NCBI GenBank assembly: GCA_030623035.1
Contig: JAUXFK010000028.1
Span: 1 to 17,414 of the forward strand
Reading direction: 5' to 3'
From: Deltaproteobacteria bacterium
GTDB lineage: Bacteria; Desulfobacterota; UBA8473
Length of the DNA stretch: 17,414 nt
The position numbers were made by a program, and so were the translations under genes. Below are positions 14,565 to 17,414 of the stretch, piece after piece. Numbering within the stretch: the first letter of the stretch is position 1; the number at the start of each line of letters is the position of its first letter. A model generated the notes under the pieces. It had not been told where the DNA came from. It did not search any database and saw only the letters and a program-made list of their open reading frames with translations.

Positions 14565-15035
14565 GTGCCTAGAAGAAGGGAAGTTCCGAAAAGAGATATT
14601 TTGCCGGACCCTAAGTACAACGATATACTGGTGGCAAAGTTTATCAATGTAACCATGTATAAAGGAAAAAAGAGTTTATCCGAATCTATTATTTATGGTT
14701 CCTTTGATCTCATAAAGGAGAGGACAAAGTCTGATCCTACAAAGGTTTTTCAAAAAGCTTTAGACAATGTTAAACCGGTTATAGAGGTGAAATCACGTCG
14801 GGTTGGCGGTTCAACATACCAGGTACCTGTGGAGGTGAGTTCTGGACGGAGGGTTGCTTTAGCAATACGATGGTTAATAAATTATGCAAGAAAAAGACAG
14901 GAAAAAACAATGGTAGAAAGATTGGCATCTGAACTAATGGATGCTGCCAACGGCCGTGGTGCAGCTTTTAAAAAGAAGGAAGATGTCCATAAGATGGCTG
15001 AAGCCAATAAGGCTTTTGCCCATTACCGCTGGTAA
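14565..15035 (+). CDS. rpsG: 30S ribosomal protein S7
   Basis: S7 binds the 3' major domain of 16S rRNA, starts assembly of the subunit head and lines the E site. The 156 aa length is standard. It begins MPRRREVPKRDILPDPKYND and includes the SRRVGGSTYQVPVEV segment (about residues 77-91) and ALAIRWLINYARKR. The start is GTG at 14565 with GGAGGGA (14554-14560) upstream. The PRRR start is the expected N-terminus, so GTG is well supported. S7 represses the str operon in E. coli through the rpsL-rpsG gap. Here that gap is only 33 bp, with no obvious structured site. A 175 bp gap without clear signals separates it from fusA. Confidence 0.97.
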   Translation: MPRRREVPKRDILPDPKYNDILVAKFINVTMYKGKKSLSESIIYGSFDLIKERTKSDPTKVFQKALDNVKPVIEVKSRRVGGSTYQVPVEVSSGRRVALAIRWLINYARKRQEKTMVERLASELMDAANGRGAAFKKKEDVHKMAEANKAFAHYRW

Positions 15036-15210
15036 AAAGAATCTAGACATAAATCTTATTAAATAATATAGAGCTTAAGCTTCAAAAGATCGGTATAATT
15101 GAGAAGTCTTTCGTCATGCGAGATTTTTCATAAAAAGGGGTGCTGAGTGTTTTGGGTTTATTCATACTGTAGTTTAAGTCTTTTTTTATATATAAGAGGA
15201 TGGCTGAAAG

Positions 15211-17280
15211 TTGGTAAGATTGGTTTCATTGCAAAATACAAGAAATATTGGGATCATGGCGCACATAGATGCAGGAAAGACGACAACTACAGAGAGAATC
15301 CTTTACTATACAGGTATATCTTATAAAATGGGTGAAGTCCATGAAGGATCAACCGTTATGGACTGGATGGAACAGGAACAAGAGAGGGGTATTACGATAA
15401 CATCTGCTGCAACTACTTGTTTTTGGAAAGATAATAGAATTAATATAATTGATACCCCTGGCCATGTCGATTTTACTGTTGAAGTTGAGAGGTCTTTACG
15501 TATCTTAGATGGAGTTGTGGTCGTCTTATGTTCAGTGGGAGGGATTGAACCACAAACTGAAACTGTTTGGAGACAGGCAGATAAATATAATATTCCAAGG
15601 ATTGCCTTTATAAATAAGATGGATAGAAGAGGAGCAGATTTTTACAACGCAATCGAGATGATGGTAGATAAATTACAGGTCAATCCGATCGTACTCCAGT
15701 TACCTGTTGGAAGTGAAGAGGATTTCAATGGAATGATTGATTTGGTTAAAATGAAGGCGATAATGTATAATGAAGGGACTTCAGGGATGGAGTACAAAGA
15801 AGAGTCATTATCCTCAGATTTGAATGCGCATGTACTGGAATATAGAGAGAAGCTTATCGAATTTGTTGCTGAACAAGATGAAGTATTGACAGAAAGGTAT
15901 TTAGAGGGCGGGGTTATTACAGACGAGGAGATTAAGAAAGCAATAAGAGATGCGACGTTAGCAAATAAGATCATTCCGGTTTTTTGTGGGTCAGCATTTA
16001 AAAATAAAGGCGTACAGCCTTTATTGGATGGTATTATTGATTATCTTCCCTCCCCAGTAGATGTTCCCCCTGTCAAAGGATATAAAAAGGATGGAGCATG
16101 GGTTACAAGAGAGGCAGACGATAAATCACCCTTTTCAGCCTTGATCTTTAAGGTTATGACAGATCCGTTTGTTGGGCAGCAGTATTTTTTAAGGGTTTAT
16201 TCAGGTTTTATAAAGAGTGGTTCTTATATATATAATAGCTCAAAGGAAAAGAGAGAGAGGATTGGACGGCTCTTAAATGTTCATGCAAACAAAAGGGAAG
16301 AAATTAAAGAGGTATATGCAGGAGATATTGCTGTTGCCATTGGATTAAAGAATACAGGTACTGGAGATACTCTTTGTGACGAAGATAATCTGGTAGTGTT
16401 GGAATCTATTGAATTTCCTGAGCCGGTGATCTCTGTTGCAATAGAACCAAAGACTCAAGCGGATCAAGAGAAGATGGCCGAGTCCCTTAAAAAATTAACG
16501 ATAGAAGACCCGTCTTTCAAAGTACGAACAGACGAAGAGACAAACCAGACGATTATTTCAGGGATGGGGGAGTTGCACCTTGAGGTAATTGTAGACAGAT
16601 TGCTCAGAGAATTTAAAGTTGCTGCGAATGTGGGTAGACCGCAGGTTGCATTTAAGGAGACAATCACCAAACCTGTTCGATCAGAGGGTAAATTTATCCG
16701 TCAATCAGGAGGCCGGGGTCAGTACGGGCATGTTTGCCTTGAACTAGAGCCTCAAGAACGGGGGGCAGGGTTCAAGTTTATAAATAAAATTGTAGGAGGA
16801 AGGATTCCAAAAGAGTATTTTACTGCCATAGAAAAGGGTGTTATCGAGGCCATAGAAAGGGGAATTTTAGCTGGATATCCTGTGGTAGATGTGAAGGTTA
16901 CACTATATGATGGTTCATACCATGAGGTTGATTCGTCAGAATTGGCATTTAAGATTGCTGGATCTTTAGGATTTAAGGAAGGAGCAAAAAATGCCCGGTC
17001 GATTTTGTTGGAGCCTATTATGGCTGTTGAAGTGGTGGTTCCCGACGAATTTGTTGGTGATGTCATAGGCAGGTTAACATCCAAAAGAGGTAAAATCTTG
17101 AGTATGAGTGATCGGACAGGAGGGAAAGTTGTTGAAGGCAGTGTACCTTTGGCTGAGATGTTTGGTTATTCTACTGAATTACGATCAGCTACACAAGGCA
17201 GAGCGACTTATACGATGCAGTTTTTACATTATGAACCGGTTCCCATATCTATTGCTGAAAGCATCTTAGGATCGGTATAA
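15211..17280 (+). CDS. fusA: Elongation factor G
   Basis: EF-G is the GTPase that drives translocation and, with RRF, ribosome recycling. The 689 aa length fits the classic form. Motifs are AHIDAGKTTT (residues 17-26), the RGITITSAAT switch, DTPGHVD (81-87), NKMD (135-138) and CGSA (259-262). Domain IV contains GGRGQYGHV, and the protein ends HYEPVPISIAESILGSV. The start chosen is TTG 15211, giving the usual ~10 residues before RNIGI. AGAGG at 15195-15199 is 11 bases upstream, which is rather far. TTG codons at 15220 and 15229 are alternatives. An out-of-frame ATG at 15200 opens a 5-codon frame that ends over the start. Codon use is mixed (AAA and AAG, ATT and ATA), unlike tuf. Confidence 0.96.
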   Translation: MVRLVSLQNTRNIGIMAHIDAGKTTTTERILYYTGISYKMGEVHEGSTVMDWMEQEQERGITITSAATTCFWKDNRINIIDTPGHVDFTVEVERSLRILDGVVVVLCSVGGIEPQTETVWRQADKYNIPRIAFINKMDRRGADFYNAIEMMVDKLQVNPIVLQLPVGSEEDFNGMIDLVKMKAIMYNEGTSGMEYKEESLSSDLNAHVLEYREKLIEFVAEQDEVLTERYLEGGVITDEEIKKAIRDATLANKIIPVFCGSAFKNKGVQPLLDGIIDYLPSPVDVPPVKGYKKDGAWVTREADDKSPFSALIFKVMTDPFVGQQYFLRVYSGFIKSGSYIYNSSKEKRERIGRLLNVHANKREEIKEVYAGDIAVAIGLKNTGTGDTLCDEDNLVVLESIEFPEPVISVAIEPKTQADQEKMAESLKKLTIEDPSFKVRTDEETNQTIISGMGELHLEVIVDRLLREFKVAANVGRPQVAFKETITKPVRSEGKFIRQSGGRGQYGHVCLELEPQERGAGFKFINKIVGGRIPKEYFTAIEKGVIEAIERGILAGYPVVDVKVTLYDGSYHEVDSSELAFKIAGSLGFKEGAKNARSILLEPIMAVEVVVPDEFVGDVIGRLTSKRGKILSMSDRTGGKVVEGSVPLAEMFGYSTELRSATQGRATYTMQFLHYEPVPISIAESILGSV

Positions 17281-17297
17281 TACAGTAAATTCCTTAG

Positions 17298-17414
17298 AAG
17301 GAGGATTAAGGGATGTCAAAGAAGAAGTTTGAGAGGACGAAGCCGCATGTTAATATAGGGACGATAGGCCATGTGGATCATGGGAAGACGACGTTAACTG
17401 CGGCGATCACGAGG
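17298..17414 (+). repeat. Terminal direct repeat, right copy
   Basis: This is identical over all 117 bases to positions 1-117. It starts 18 bp after the fusA stop, at the AAGGAGG ribosome binding site of the second tuf. Confidence 0.97.
17313..17414 (+). CDS. tuf: Elongation factor Tu, second copy (5' part only, cut by window end)
   Basis: The first 34 codons of EF-Tu, through the P-loop GHVDHGKT, are present before the sequence ends. They are identical in DNA to the first copy and share the same unusual codon choice. The gene lies 32 bp after fusA, the standard place for tufA in the str operon. The missing part would begin the rest of the G domain. It is either a true second gene or the same gene seen again because the sequence wraps round. 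Confidence 0.9.
   Translation, partial: MSKKKFERTKPHVNIGTIGHVDHGKTTLTAAITR

Noticed and set aside
15200..15217. A 5-codon leader peptide gene before fusA
   Set aside because: The purine-rich AGAGG touches its ATG with no spacing, so efficient initiation is unlikely. It is kept only as a remark under start codons.
1..17414. A circular plasmid or extrachromosomal element, suggested by the identical ends
   Set aside because: There is no replication, partition or transfer gene. The content is the essential rif and str clusters. Duplicate tuf genes explain the repeat more simply.

Overview
The window is a bacterial housekeeping cluster in which every gene lies on the + strand: tuf, rpmG, tRNA-Trp, secE, nusG, rplK, rplA, rplJ, rplL, rpoB, rpoC, rpsL, rpsG, fusA, and the first 34 codons of a second tuf. 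It combines the tufB/secE-nusG region, the rplKAJL-rpoBC ('rif') operon and the str operon, a very common bacterial gene order. The DNA is moderately AT-rich by eye. The proteins look like those of a Gram-negative lineage near Desulfobacterota, Nitrospirota, Planctomycetota (anammox type) or a related candidate phylum. I cannot fix the phylum by reading alone.

Layout. 1-1215 is tuf (EF-Tu) and 1273-1422 is rpmG (49 aa L33). 1423-1833 is a gene-free stretch holding two copies of a ~109 bp repeat, here called family A. tRNA-Trp(CCA) is at 1834-1910. secE-nusG-rplK-rplA runs from 1944 to 3872. An intrinsic terminator and a longer third family A copy fill 3873-4190. rplJ-rplL runs from 4191 to 5132, and a different palindromic repeat (family B) sits before rpoB (5356-9504). 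The rpoB-rpoC gap (9505-9963) carries a 258 bp foldback element with 15 bp inverted ends and an 8 bp target duplication. rpoC, rpsL, rpsG, fusA and the second tuf follow.

The genes form one gene-expression set. RpoB and RpoC are the large RNA polymerase subunits. NusG regulates elongation. L33, L11, L1, L10, L7/L12, S12 and S7 are ribosomal proteins. EF-Tu and EF-G are the elongation GTPases, which act at the L11/L10-L7/L12 stalk. SecE is part of the protein export channel. All protein families are ordinary and I see no new enzymatic system.

The unusual material is elsewhere. (1) Three different non-coding repeat families have entered the gaps of an essential operon, including a clean MITE-like insertion ending 20 bp before the rpoC Shine-Dalgarno sequence. 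(2) tuf has extreme codon choice (all Lys AAG; all Glu GAG and nearly all Ile ATA up to codon 381) that stops abruptly about 18 codons before the end. (3) The first and last 117 bases of the window are identical, so the sequence looks like a contig bounded by two tuf copies and could be mistaken for a circular element.
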